From Xanthomonas campestris pv. phormiicola (GTDB lineage Bacteria > Pseudomonadota > Gammaproteobacteria > Xanthomonadales > Xanthomonadaceae), in assembly GCA_025666215.1 (NCBI GenBank), contig CP102593.1, positions 1,687,001 to 1,751,000 of the forward strand: 64,000 nt of DNA, read 5' to 3'. The notes under the pieces are model-generated. The model worked only from the letters and a program-made list of their open reading frames with translations. It did no database searches and was not told the DNA's origin. Positions 46,868-56,230 of this stretch are shown here, piece by piece (the stretch's first letter is position 1; every line of letters starts with the position of its first letter). The translations under genes were made by a program, and so were the position numbers.

Positions 46868-47926
46868 TCAGTTGGCTTCGGTGAAGGCGATCGAGGGCGT
46901 GGTGCCGCCCGATGCGGTGCAGCTGCCCAGGTTGAGATTGTTGGTCTCGCCGGTGGTGCCGGCATTGGCGGCGCAGGTCGGCGCGGCGGTGGAGCCGTTG
47001 GTCGCCGCCACCTTGACCGTGATCGACGAACCGGAGTTGAAGTTCGCGCGCGACCCGCCGGCATTGCCGACCACGTTGAACTCGGACGACTTCCACACCG
47101 TCGCCAGTTTCACCACGCTGTCATTGGCGCTGATGCTGTAGGCGGTGCTGCCGTTGGTGAAGGTGATGCTGTCGTTGCCGTTGCCGTTGGCGGTGGCCGA
47201 ACCGGTCAGCTCGACGTTGGCCAGCTGCGTGGCCGGCACGTCGGGGGTGCTGACCGCATTGCTGTTGCGGCAGCAGTCGGTGCCGTCGTCGCTGAGCCAG
47301 CCGCTGGGGCAGCTGGAGCCGTAGCCGATCAGCCAGTACTGGATGAACACCGCGGCCTCGCCCTGGGTCTCGTAGCCGGTGGCGTAGACGAACTACTGCC
47401 ACACGGTGCAGCCGGAGTGCCCGTTGCAGACGCTGGTGGTGCCGTCGTAGTTGGAGTTGATCTGCAGCGAGTATGCGTTGGGGCCGAGAATGCCGCCGCC
47501 GCCGAAGGCGGCCACGCCGACGCTGGTTTCGGCGGTGGCCCCGCTGACCTGCGGAAAGCTGCCCACGGTCTTGCTGATCAGGGTGCTGGACTGCAACGCG
47601 TAGTCGTAGTCGTAGCCGTTGCCGGTGGTTTCCGAAGCGCCCCAGTGGACGCGGTGCGGGATCGGATGGATGTGCCGGGTCAAGGTCTTGCAGGTGTCCG
47701 CTTGCCAGTCGGTGCTGGGGTAGGTGGCGTGGAAGCAGCCTTCGGCCGGTGTCGGCAGGTGCGCCATCGTGTCGCGCCAGGCGCCGTGCGCGCGCACCTC
47801 GGCGGGCGTCATCAGCGATTCGTCGGTGGCCGACGCCGCAGTCGCCACTGGCGTGGCCACCGCAGCGGGGACCTGCAGCAGGCCGACGACACACGAAGCA
47901 AGCAGGAATCTGGTCGATGCATCCAT
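46868..47926 (-). pseudogene. Exported protein gene interrupted by one in-frame TAG
   Basis: A 352-codon gene reads from an ATG at 47926 (GAGGT seven bases upstream), with signal peptide FLLASCVVGLLQVPAAVATP, to a stop at 46868. It is broken only by TAG at 47393-47395. The frame on both sides is continuous and convincing: HIHPIPHRVHWGASETTGNGYDYDYALQSS ... CNGHSGCTVWQ-stop-FVYATGYETQGEAAVFIQYWLIGYGSSCPSGWLSDDG. The C-terminal part is Ser/Thr/Gly/Asn-rich with paired cysteines, like a secreted beta-sandwich. I do not recognise the family. It may be a recent pseudogene, a sequencing error, or two polypeptides. Confidence 0.75.
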
Positions 47927-48205
47927 TTTATTGACCTCGTACGAGCCGATCACATTCGGTGATGGACGGCGGAGAGTCCGCTGTCGCCGCCATGGGAGCG
48001 GAGTTTTCCGGGTCAGAACCTCGACCGATTCAACGGTTGTGCATGCCGCATCCGCATGCGTCTTGCTTCAAGTGGAAAAACTATGGTTTTCAATCATTTG
48101 AGCTACGACATATTTCCGATGTCACTAAATCGCATTTGAATATTTCGTAGACAAGCGTTCGGTTGCGCTTGCCGCTGTCGCATCTTGCCCGCTTGCGCGT
48201 CGTTG

Positions 48206-48892
48206 TCAGGGGGCGACGTGCGCTGCGCGGCTGCCGAACAGCGCGGTGCCGATGCGCACCATCGTCGCGCCGTCGGCGATCGCCGCGGCGAAGTCGCCGC
48301 TCATGCCCATCGACAGCGTGTCGGCGCCGGGGTGCCGCGCTTGCAGTCCGTCGAGCAGGGCGCGCATGCGTTGGAACGCCTGCCGCCGCAGCGCCTGTTC
48401 GGGGAACGGCGCCGGGATCGCCATCAGCCCGCGCAGGCGCAGCGTCGGCTGCGCGGCGATCGCCGCGGCCAGCGCGTCCACCTCGCCGGGGGCGCAGCCG
48501 TGCTTGCTGGTCTCGTCGTCGATGTTGACCTGGATCAACACGTTCAGCGGTGGCCGCTGCGCCGGGCGGCCGTTGCCCAGGGCGGCGACCAGCTTGATCC
48601 GGTCCACGCTCTGCACCCAGTCGAACAGCACGGCGGCCTGTTCGGCCTTGTTCGACTGCAGGTGGCCGATCAGATGCCATTCCAGCTGCAGCCCCGCCAA
48701 CTCGGCGATCTTGCCGGCCGCTTCCTGCACGTAGTTTTCGCCGAACGCGCCTTGTCCCTGCGCGGCCAGGGCCGCGATCGCCGCGGCCGGTTGGGTCTTG
48801 GACACGGCCAGCAGGCGCGCCGGCGGGCGCTGCGCGCAGGCCGCGGCACGGTCCATGTCCAGGCGGATCTGCTGCAAGGGAGAGAGGGGCAC
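48206..48892 (-). CDS. yggS: YggS/PLPBP-family pyridoxal-phosphate homeostasis protein
   Basis: 228 residues from a GTG at 48892 (VPLSPLQQIRLDM); a TTG at 48910 is also possible and neither has a strong ribosome-binding site. The PLP lysine is in LLAVSKTQPAAAI. Other motifs: FGENYVQEAAGKI, WHLIGHLQSNKA, LIQVNIDDETSKHG, LSMGMSGDFAAAIADGATMVRIGTALFG. A single-domain PLP-binding protein that buffers PLP and affects amino-acid pools. Divergent from pilT, a neighbourhood shared with many gamma-proteobacteria. Confidence 0.95.
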   Translation of the reverse strand: MPLSPLQQIRLDMDRAAACAQRPPARLLAVSKTQPAAAIAALAAQGQGAFGENYVQEAAGKIAELAGLQLEWHLIGHLQSNKAEQAAVLFDWVQSVDRIKLVAALGNGRPAQRPPLNVLIQVNIDDETSKHGCAPGEVDALAAAIAAQPTLRLRGLMAIPAPFPEQALRRQAFQRMRALLDGLQARHPGADTLSMGMSGDFAAAIADGATMVRIGTALFGSRAAHVAP

Positions 48893-48980
48893 GGGCGGCG
48901 CTTCTGGCAATGGGGAAGGGCGCTATACTGCCGCCCGGGGAATCATCCTTCCAGTCGCAGCCCAAGGGGAAAAGCAGCGT

Positions 48981-50018
48981 ATGGATATCGCTGAACTATT
49001 GGCGTTCTCGGTCAAGAACAAGGCATCCGACCTGCACCTGTCCGCCGGCCTGCCGCCGATGATCCGGGTCGATGGCGACGTGCGCCGCATCAACATCCCG
49101 GCGCTGGACCACAAGCAGGTGCACGCGCTGGTGTACGACATCATGTCGGACAAGCAGCGCCGCGACTACGAAGAGTTCCTCGAAGTCGACTTCTCGTTCG
49201 AGATCCCCAGCCTGGCGCGCTTCCGCGTCAACGCGTTCAACCAGAACCGCGGCGCCGGCGCGGTGTTCCGTACCATTCCCTCCGAAGTGCTGACCCTGGA
49301 AGACCTGGGCTGCCCGCCGATCTTCCGCCAGCTGATCGACCAGCCGCAGGGCCTGATCCTGGTCACCGGGCCGACCGGCTCGGGCAAGTCGACCACGCTC
49401 GCCGGCATGATCGACTACATCAACAAGAACGAATACGGCCACATCCTCACCGTCGAGGATCCGATCGAATTCGTGCACACCTCGCAGAAGTGCCTGATCA
49501 ACCAGCGCGAAGTGCACCGTGACACGCACGGCTTCAACGAGGCGCTGCGCTCGGCGCTGCGCGAAGACCCGGACATCATCCTGGTCGGCGAGTTGCGCGA
49601 CCTGGAAACCATCCGCCTGGCGCTGACCGCCGCGGAAACCGGGCACCTGGTGTTCGGCACCCTGCACACCAGCTCGGCGGCCAAGACCATCGACCGCATC
49701 ATCGACGTGTTCCCGGCCGGCGAGAAGCCGATGGTGCGTTCGATGCTGTCCGAATCGCTGCGCGCGGTGATCTCGCAGGCGCTGCTGAAGAAGGTCGGCG
49801 GCGGCCGCACCGCGGCGTGGGAGATCATGGTCGGCACCCCGGCGATCCGCAACCTGATCCGCGAGGACAAGGTGGCGCAGATGTACTCGGCGATCCAGAC
49901 CGGCCAGCAGAACGGCATGCAGACCCTGGACCAGCACCTGCAGGACCTGGTCAAGCGCAGCCTGATCACCCGCAACCAGGCGCGCGAGTACGCCAAGGAC
50001 AAGCGGGTCTTCGAGTGA
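48981..50018 (+). CDS. pilT: Type IV pilus retraction ATPase PilT
   Basis: 345 residues. Hexameric ATPase that powers pilus retraction and twitching. Walker A GPTGSGKST at 130-138, Asp box and Walker B in DPDIILVGELRDLETI, His box TGHLVFGTLHTSSAAKTIDRIID, and the C-terminal AIRNLIREDKVAQMYSAIQTG motif required for retraction. The ATG at 48981 (MDIAELLAF) has an AAGGGG upstream. A TATACT (48924-48929) in the divergent gap may be its -10. Followed by pilU after 141 bases. Confidence 0.98.
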   Translation: MDIAELLAFSVKNKASDLHLSAGLPPMIRVDGDVRRINIPALDHKQVHALVYDIMSDKQRRDYEEFLEVDFSFEIPSLARFRVNAFNQNRGAGAVFRTIPSEVLTLEDLGCPPIFRQLIDQPQGLILVTGPTGSGKSTTLAGMIDYINKNEYGHILTVEDPIEFVHTSQKCLINQREVHRDTHGFNEALRSALREDPDIILVGELRDLETIRLALTAAETGHLVFGTLHTSSAAKTIDRIIDVFPAGEKPMVRSMLSESLRAVISQALLKKVGGGRTAAWEIMVGTPAIRNLIREDKVAQMYSAIQTGQQNGMQTLDQHLQDLVKRSLITRNQAREYAKDKRVFE

Positions 50019-50020
50019 AG

Positions 50021-50150
50021 CCGGGACCGGGGACTCGGGACTCGGAAAAGCGATGCATCGCGGTTTGATCTTTCATTGGGTGGACAGGGCAGGATCGGGA
50101 ATCGGCGGCTTGCGCTGTTCGAGTCCCGAATCCCGAGTCCCGAGTCCCGG
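50021..50150. repeat. Long inverted repeat, GGGACTCGGGACC type, copy D
   Basis: Left arm 50021-50045 starts two bases after the pilT stop. Right arm 50119-50150 (CGAGTCCCGAATCCC...AGTCCCGG) ends nine bases before the pilU ATG. The arms are complementary with few mismatches. The right arm's last GG with the following AG forms GGAG (50149-50152), the only ribosome-binding site in front of pilU. Confidence 0.87.
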
Positions 50151-50159
50151 AGCCTGCAA

Positions 50160-51290
50160 ATGAGCACCATCGACTTCACCTCGTTCCTGAAACTGATGGC
50201 GCACCAGAAGGCGTCGGACCTGTTCATCACCTCGGGCATGCCGCCGGCGATCAAGGTGCACGGCAAGATCACCCCGATCACGCAGACGCCGCTGACCTCG
50301 CAGCAGAGCCGCGACCTGGTGCTGAACGTGATGACCCCGGCGCAGCGCGAGGAGTTCGAGAAGACCCACGAGTGCAACTTCGCCATCGGCGTGGCCGGGG
50401 TCGGGCGCTTCCGCGTCAGCTGCTTCTACCAGCGCAACCAGGTCGGCATGGTGCTGCGCCGGATCGAGACGCGCATCCCCACCGTCGACGAACTGAATCT
50501 GCCGCCGGTGATCAAGACCCTGGCGATGACCAAGCGTGGCATCATCATCTTCGTCGGCGCCACCGGCACCGGCAAGTCGACCTCGCTGGCGGCGATGATC
50601 GGCTACCGCAACCAGAATTCCACCGGGCACATCATCACCATCGAGGACCCGATCGAATTCGTGCACAAGCACGAAGGCTGCATCATCACCCAGCGCGAAG
50701 TCGGCATCGACACCGACAGCTGGGAGAACGCGCTGAAGAACACCCTGCGCCAGGCGCCGGACGTGATCATGATCGGCGAGGTGCGCACCCGCGAGGGCAT
50801 GGACCACGCCATCTCCTTCGCCGAAACCGGCCACCTGGTGCTGTGCACCCTGCATGCCAACAACGCCAACCAGGCGATGGACCGCATCATCAACTTCTTC
50901 CCCGAGGACCGCCGCAGCCAGCTGCTGATGGACCTGTCGCTGAACCTGCGCGGCGTGGTCGCCCAGCAGTTGATCCCGACCCCCGACGGCAAGGGCCGGC
51001 GCGTGGCGATGGAGATCATGCTCGGCACGCCGCTGGTGCAGGACTACATCCGCGAGGGCGAGATCCACAAGCTCAAGGACGTGATGAAGGAGTCCACCAA
51101 CCTGGGCATGAAGACCTTCGACCAGAGCCTGTTCGAGCTGTACCAGGCCGGCGAGATCAGCTACGAGGACGCGCTGCGCCACGCCGACTCGCAGAACGAA
51201 GTGCGCCTGCGCATCAAGCTCGCCCAGGGCGGCGATGCCAGGACCCTGGCGCAGGGCATGGACGGGGTGGAGATCGCCGAGGTGCGCTGA
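50160..51290 (+). CDS. pilU: PilT-like accessory retraction ATPase PilU
   Basis: 376 residues. Walker A GATGTGKST at 133-141, Walker B/Asp region APDVIMIGEVRTREGM, His box TGHLVLCTLHANNANQAMDRIINFFPEDRR. The N-terminus IDFTSFLKLMAHQKASDLFITSGMPP is typical of PilU, as is the longer C-terminal tail after MKTFDQSLFELY. PilU assists PilT-dependent retraction. The ATG at 50160 is preceded by GGAG seven bases away, partly made of repeat DNA. Confidence 0.97.
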   Translation: MSTIDFTSFLKLMAHQKASDLFITSGMPPAIKVHGKITPITQTPLTSQQSRDLVLNVMTPAQREEFEKTHECNFAIGVAGVGRFRVSCFYQRNQVGMVLRRIETRIPTVDELNLPPVIKTLAMTKRGIIIFVGATGTGKSTSLAAMIGYRNQNSTGHIITIEDPIEFVHKHEGCIITQREVGIDTDSWENALKNTLRQAPDVIMIGEVRTREGMDHAISFAETGHLVLCTLHANNANQAMDRIINFFPEDRRSQLLMDLSLNLRGVVAQQLIPTPDGKGRRVAMEIMLGTPLVQDYIREGEIHKLKDVMKESTNLGMKTFDQSLFELYQAGEISYEDALRHADSQNEVRLRIKLAQGGDARTLAQGMDGVEIAEVR

Positions 51291-51444
51291 GCCGGCCTGG
51301 GCAGCGATCGCAAGGGCGCGGGGCAGGATGAGGGGAATCAACGTGGCAGCGGTCGTCTCCCGTTCGTCCACTGGCGCCGTGTTTTCAGCCAAACACTCGC
51401 TGGAGTCCATCCTGGACTCTTCAATCGAAGGGAGGGAAGTCTGC

Positions 51445-52707
51445 GTGAACGACGCGCCTGGATTGCTCTGGTCGACACAGCCGCATGCCGGCTACTACAT
51501 CAATTCGGTGGCGGTGTCCGACGATGGCGATGTCATCGCCGCCGGCACCTTCTTCCACGACTATGGCGGCGCCTCGCAGATGGCCGGGCTGGACGCCGTG
51601 CCCGACGCCCAACGCAAGATCTTCGAACGCGTGGCGCCTGCCGCCACGCGCAGCGACGTGCGCGACAACCAGGACGGGTGCTTCGGCACCTACGTCTGGG
51701 ATCGTGCCGGCAAGCCGCTGCTGGCGAAGGAATTCGACGGCTGGCAGGGCGTGTACTGGGTGGATGTCGCGGCGAACGGCAGCACCGTCGCCAGTTGCGG
51801 CTGGAAGAGCCAGAATCCGTATGCGGGCTTCATCGGGGCGTGGGCGCTACCGGGCGGCGAGGAGCTCCTGTCGTTTCCTCTTCCCGGGCGCGGCAACATG
51901 GTCTCGCTGGATGGCCGTGGGCAGACCTTGCTGGCCGGGGCCGAGCAGGGCCATCTGTTCTGCCGCGACGGCGCCACGGCCTTCGCCGCGCCAGTGTGCA
52001 TCGCGCTGAGCGCTGCCGGCGACACCGTCGTCGCCACGGGCATCGCGGTCGACGGCGGCACCGGACTGGTGGCCAGCTATCACGGCGAGATCATCCTGTT
52101 CTCGATCGCGTCCGGACAACCGGCGGCCCTGGCGCGCTGGCAGTTGCCCAATGGCGCCTACACCCATGCCGCCGCGCTGTCCGGCGATGGGCGCAGGGCC
52201 TATGCCGGCGCCAGCGACGGCACGCTGTACGCCTTCGACGTGGCCGCGTTCCAGGGCATGCCCGCGCCGGTCTGGAGCGAGGCGGTCCCCGGTGGCGCCA
52301 AGACCATCTACGGACTGGCCTGCGACGGTGCCGGAGACAAGGTCGCGATCGCCGGCAACCTCGCGCAGGGCGGCATCGTCGCCGTGTACGCCGATGCCGG
52401 TAGCGCGGCACAACTGCAGTGGACGTCACCCAGCCAGCACTCGCCCAACTGCCTGGCGTTCGACCCCGGCGGGCGCTGGTTGGGGCTGGCCGATGGCCAC
52501 CCCGACGGCACGCCCGGCGGGTTCACCCTCTGGGATGCGAGCGACGGCACCGAGCAATGGAACTGGGCCGCGGGCAACATGAGCTGGCCGATCCGCCTGT
52601 GCGCCGATGCCTCGGTGGTGGTGGGTGGCAGCGACGACAGCACGGTCACCGCGTTCGTCGGCCCCGGCTCGGCTCCCGCCCGGGACCGGCCGGAGGCGGA
52701 TGGATGA
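51445..52707 (+). CDS. Cytosolic WD40/PQQ-like beta-propeller protein
   Basis: About 420 residues built of repeats with the rhythm NSVAVSDDGDVIAAG, WVDVAANGSTVASCG, VCIALSAAGDTVVATG, HAAALSGDGRRAYAGASDGTLYAFD, YGLACDGAGDKVAIAG, NCLAFDPGGRWLGLADG: six to seven blades of a propeller. The GTG start at 51445 follows a strong GGAGGGAAG; an ATG at 51328 in frame gives 39 extra residues. No signal peptide with either start, so it is probably cytosolic. Its stop overlaps the start of a MASE1-GGDEF cyclase (ATGA), so the two are coupled. A scaffold or sensor role for the cyclase is inferred. Confidence 0.75.
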   Translation: MNDAPGLLWSTQPHAGYYINSVAVSDDGDVIAAGTFFHDYGGASQMAGLDAVPDAQRKIFERVAPAATRSDVRDNQDGCFGTYVWDRAGKPLLAKEFDGWQGVYWVDVAANGSTVASCGWKSQNPYAGFIGAWALPGGEELLSFPLPGRGNMVSLDGRGQTLLAGAEQGHLFCRDGATAFAAPVCIALSAAGDTVVATGIAVDGGTGLVASYHGEIILFSIASGQPAALARWQLPNGAYTHAAALSGDGRRAYAGASDGTLYAFDVAAFQGMPAPVWSEAVPGGAKTIYGLACDGAGDKVAIAGNLAQGGIVAVYADAGSAAQLQWTSPSQHSPNCLAFDPGGRWLGLADGHPDGTPGGFTLWDASDGTEQWNWAAGNMSWPIRLCADASVVVGGSDDSTVTAFVGPGSAPARDRPEADG

Positions 52708-54200
52708 CAGGCTGGGACGCCGAGGCGCCGACCCGCACGCGCGCCGCGGCGCCGCGCCGCCCTGGCGCGCTGCTGGTGCTGTCGGCGGCGCTGGTGGCGG
52801 GGTGGCTGGCGGGCTTCGAGTTGGCGCGGGTGCTGGGCTATCAGACGCATGCCAGCCTGTGGTTCCCGCCGGTGGCGGTGACGTTGGCCGCCTTCATGGT
52901 GCTGGGCTGGCGCGGCGCGCCGGCGATCGCCATCGCGTGCGTGCTGGCCACGCTGCTCAGCTTCTATCGCACGAGCGGCCACACGGCCGTCCCCGATCGG
53001 GCGGTCCTGGAGTACGCGCTGCTGTTCACCGCGCAACAGTTCTGCATCTGGGGCGGCCTGGCCTGGCTGCTGCGCCGGGTCGGCCAGGGGATGTCCTCGA
53101 CCAGCCTGCCGCGCGCGGTCACCTACTTCATCCTGGGCGGCGGAGTGGCCTCGCTGCTGTCTGCCTGCCTGGGCGGCGCGGGCCTGGTCGTCACCGGCGC
53201 CATCGACCTGCCGACCATGTTCGCCCAGTCGATCCCGTGGGCGATCGGCGACTACGCCGGTCTGCTGGCGCTCGGCCCGCTGGCGATCCTCGCGGTGCTG
53301 CGTCTGGCCGAGTTCCTGCAGATCGCGCCGTGGCCTGGCATCCCGCGCTTGTCGGGGATGATCGCGCCGAGCGGAAGCGCCACGGGCTATCTGGTCAAGC
53401 TCGCGCTGCTGCTCGGCGTCACCCTGGCGGTGATGTGGCTCGCGGCCGCGTTGCCGCGGCAGCCGGCGGTGGTCTTCGCCTTGTTCGTGGTGGTGGTGAT
53501 CCAGTTGTGGATCGTGCATACCCACGGGATACTGCAGGCGCTGGTGGCGATCGCCGCCTTCAGCCTGCTGATCGCACTGGCCACGCCGCTGCTGCGGCTC
53601 GAGGTGCAGGCGCTCGCGCTGCAGTTCGCCATGATCAGCCTGGCGGCGAACAGCTACTTCGGTTTGGCCGTCCCCGGGCTCTACGCCGACAACACGCGGC
53701 TGCGCCATGCGCTGGTGCGCGATCCCGTGACCGGGGCGCTGTCGCGGACCGGATTCCTGGAGCAGGTGCTCAACGATCTGCAACTGGCCGCCGAGGATCC
53801 CCGTCCGTTGGCGGTGATCGTCGCCGACATGGACAACCTCAAGGCGATCAACGACCAGTTCGGACACGCCGCCGGCGATGCGGCCTTGCGTGCCTTCGTC
53901 AAGCGCTGCCGGAGCTGTCTGCGGCCGGGCCAGTTGCTCGGGCGCCGCGGGGGCGACGAGTTCGCGCTGTACCTGCCGCTGACCACGCCGGAGAAGGCGC
54001 GCGGGCTGACCGATGCGCTGCGCGGGGCGCTTGCCAAGCCCGGCGAGGACGACGGGTTCGCGACCGGGCTGTCGGCCAGCTTCGGCCTGGCCCTGTGCAC
54101 CCGGCGGGATCTGGACGCGGAGGCGCTGGAGGAACTTCTCGAACGCGCCGATGCGGAGATGTACGCGGACAAGCGGCAGCGCCGCGCCTTCGCTCGCTGA
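52704..54200 (+). CDS. MASE1-GGDEF diguanylate cyclase
   Basis: 498 residues. The N-terminal two-thirds has about eight transmembrane helices with the MASE1 hallmark SLWFPPVAVTLAAFMVLGWRGAPAIAIACVLATLL. The GGDEF domain spans about 340-495: DPVTGALSRTGFLEQVL, VIVADMDNLKAINDQFGHAAGDAALRAF, and GGDEF at 416-420 (GRRGGDEFALY). Catalytic motifs look intact, so c-di-GMP synthesis is expected, with membrane-embedded sensing by MASE1. The start ATG overlaps the stop of the propeller gene. Confidence 0.93.
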   Translation: MTGWDAEAPTRTRAAAPRRPGALLVLSAALVAGWLAGFELARVLGYQTHASLWFPPVAVTLAAFMVLGWRGAPAIAIACVLATLLSFYRTSGHTAVPDRAVLEYALLFTAQQFCIWGGLAWLLRRVGQGMSSTSLPRAVTYFILGGGVASLLSACLGGAGLVVTGAIDLPTMFAQSIPWAIGDYAGLLALGPLAILAVLRLAEFLQIAPWPGIPRLSGMIAPSGSATGYLVKLALLLGVTLAVMWLAAALPRQPAVVFALFVVVVIQLWIVHTHGILQALVAIAAFSLLIALATPLLRLEVQALALQFAMISLAANSYFGLAVPGLYADNTRLRHALVRDPVTGALSRTGFLEQVLNDLQLAAEDPRPLAVIVADMDNLKAINDQFGHAAGDAALRAFVKRCRSCLRPGQLLGRRGGDEFALYLPLTTPEKARGLTDALRGALAKPGEDDGFATGLSASFGLALCTRRDLDAEALEELLERADAEMYADKRQRRAFAR

Positions 54201-54250
54201 CCGCGGTCGACGCGGCGCGATTCGACAAACGCATCGGCCGAGTGCCACGC

Positions 54251-54850
54251 ATGCAAATGGACAACCCCTACGCCGTCCCCGCCGCCGCGCTGGCGGACGC
54301 CGCGCCCGATGCCGCCCCGACCGATCCGCTGGCCACGCTGTTCGCGCCGTCGGGCATCAAGCTGGCCCTGCTGTGCACGACCAGCTTCGGCTGGTATGCG
54401 CTGTACTGGTTCTACCGCAACTGGCAGGCGATCCGCCTGATCTCCGGGCGCCGGCGCATCTGGCCGGTGTGGCGCTCGGTGTTCTCGCTGATCTGGATCT
54501 TCGCCTGCTTGCGCGCCCTGGATCGCTTGATCGGCGCGCACCGCCGCAGCGTACTGGGCTGGTGGGGACCGGCCCTGGCCTATGTCGGATTGAGCCTGCT
54601 GGCGGCGTGGCCGACCCGACTGTCGTTCCTGGCGCTGCTGTCCTGGACGCCGCTGCTCGCGATCAACCGGCGCCTGGTCCGCTTCAAGCGGGCGCGCGGC
54701 TTGCGCGAACGCCCGCAGGAGCGATTCAGCGCGTGGACGTGGGTGTGGCTGGCGATCGTCGCACCGTTCTTTTCGCTGGCGATCTTCATGCTGGTGGTGA
54801 ACGTGCTGCTGCAGCAACCGATCCAGGTGAACTTGCCCGCACCCCGCTGA
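54251..54850 (+). CDS. Multi-pass membrane protein of unknown function
   Basis: 199 residues. A polar Ala/Pro-rich N-terminus (MQMDNPYAVPAAALADAAPDAAP) begins with the NPYAVP motif common in small bacterial membrane proteins of unknown function. Four or so hydrophobic segments follow: GIKLALLCTTSFGWYALYWFYRNWQAI, VFSLIWIFACLRAL, GWWGPALAYVGLSLLAAW, WVWLAIVAPFFSLAIFMLVVNVLL. TTSFGWYALYWFYRNW resembles the DUF4234-like pattern, a tentative link only. Fifty bases after the cyclase gene; possibly co-transcribed. The start may be the ATG at 54257. Confidence 0.78.
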   Translation: MQMDNPYAVPAAALADAAPDAAPTDPLATLFAPSGIKLALLCTTSFGWYALYWFYRNWQAIRLISGRRRIWPVWRSVFSLIWIFACLRALDRLIGAHRRSVLGWWGPALAYVGLSLLAAWPTRLSFLALLSWTPLLAINRRLVRFKRARGLRERPQERFSAWTWVWLAIVAPFFSLAIFMLVVNVLLQQPIQVNLPAPR

Positions 54851-54980
54851 GCCGGCGTCGCGAGGGGGTTCCGGCGCATCGCCGGTCCGGCATGCGGTCG
54901 CGATCCGTGGATGAAGTTTCATCTGCAACCACCGCCCCGCTTGGTGTCTAATACCGCATCCCCGCGTCTTGCCTATTCCC

Positions 54981-55697
54981 GTGAGCCTCCCCGATTCCGA
55001 TCTGCGTCCGGACCTGGACCCTTTGCCCGACGACGGTACCGTCGTCACGTCCGGGCCGCTGACGCCGCCGGCGGATTCGGCCGGCACCGCGCGCGATGCG
55101 CAGGCGCTGCGGCACAGCGTGGCCGAAGACATCCAGGGCATGCTGCTGGCGACGCTGGTGGCCTCGCTGGGCCTGGCGGTGTTCGCCAAGGGCGGACTGA
55201 TGATCGGCGGCATGGCCGGGGTGGCGTTCCTGCTGCACTACGCGCTGGGCTGGAACTTCGGCCTGATGTTCGTGCTGGTGAACCTGCCGTTCTACTGGCT
55301 GTCGGTGCGGCGCATGGGCTGGGAATTCACTTTGAAGACTTTCGTCGCGGTCGCCGCCTGCGGCGTGCTGACCGATCTGCTGCCGCGCTGGGCGCAGTAT
55401 TCGGCGATGACGCCGCTGTATTCGGCGCTGGTCGGCGGCGCGCTGGTCGGGCTGGCGATCCTGTTCTTCATCCGCCACCGCGCCAGCCTCGGCGGCGTGG
55501 GCATCCTGGCGGTCTACCTGCAGCGCAGCCGCGGCTGGAGCGCGGGCAAGGTGCAGATGGGTTTCGACGGGGCGCTGATGCTGATCGCGTTCTTCGTGCT
55601 GGCGCCGCAGCAGGTGCTGTACTCGGCGATCGGCGCGGTGGTGCTGAGCCTGGTGCTGATGTTCAACCACCGCTCCGGGCGCTACATGGGCGTGTGA
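54981..55697 (+). CDS. YitT/DUF161-family membrane protein
   Basis: About 238 residues from a GTG at 54981 (an upstream TTG at 54969 is possible; neither has a clear ribosome-binding site). After a 45-residue polar N-terminus come five to six transmembrane segments with the YitT pattern: EDIQGMLLATLVASLGLAVFAKGGLMIGGMAGVAFLLHYALGWNFGLMFVLVNLPFYWLSVRRMGWEFTLKTF, GGVGILAVYLQRSRGWSAGKVQ. The family's transport or other role is not established. Confidence 0.88.
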   Translation: MSLPDSDLRPDLDPLPDDGTVVTSGPLTPPADSAGTARDAQALRHSVAEDIQGMLLATLVASLGLAVFAKGGLMIGGMAGVAFLLHYALGWNFGLMFVLVNLPFYWLSVRRMGWEFTLKTFVAVAACGVLTDLLPRWAQYSAMTPLYSALVGGALVGLAILFFIRHRASLGGVGILAVYLQRSRGWSAGKVQMGFDGALMLIAFFVLAPQQVLYSAIGAVVLSLVLMFNHRSGRYMGV

Positions 55698-56230
55698 GCG
55701 AGCGGCACGCCGCAGCGCCTGCGTCGCGCGAGGCGCGCAATGCGCGGCGCGTGGGTCTGCGTTGGACGCAGGCGGCGAATGCCGAAACCGCGGCCAGGCG
55801 GCGCTCGATGCCGTGCCGATCCCATGCGCGTGCAACCGCCGTTGCGGCAGTGGGCGCCCGATCCACCTTTCGCATTTTCATGATGCGCATTCCATGTGCT
55901 GCGGGCGCGTGACTGCCGCAACAGTCCGAGCCAGGACGCCCTGCCTTGGGTGCAGGCATGGGGCCGTTCGCAACTGTCTACGGGAGATCCCGCGTGTCTA
56001 CGAAATGGCCTTGTCGGCGCGTTCGCCGTCGGCGCATGCTGGTTGCGCAGGCGGGGGCAATACGCGCGAATGACGTGACGCGATCCACGGGAGTCATCGT
56101 GCCTGCGATGGGGAAACCACACTAGATTTCCAGCGCTTGCCGGTTCGGCATCGTGATGCTGCCGTGCGGCTGTGCGTGGCAACGGGAAGTGGCGTTTTCA
56201 GCTGTCTTTCGAGCACCGAAGGAGAATGCG
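55698..56230. other. Intergenic region upstream of the CTQ oxidase cluster
   Basis: About 530 bases without a supported gene; open frames here are short and without family character. It should contain the promoter of the oxidase cluster, but no clear -35/-10 pair or palindrome stands out. The AAGGAGAATGCG just before 56231 is a good ribosome-binding site. Confidence 0.5.
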
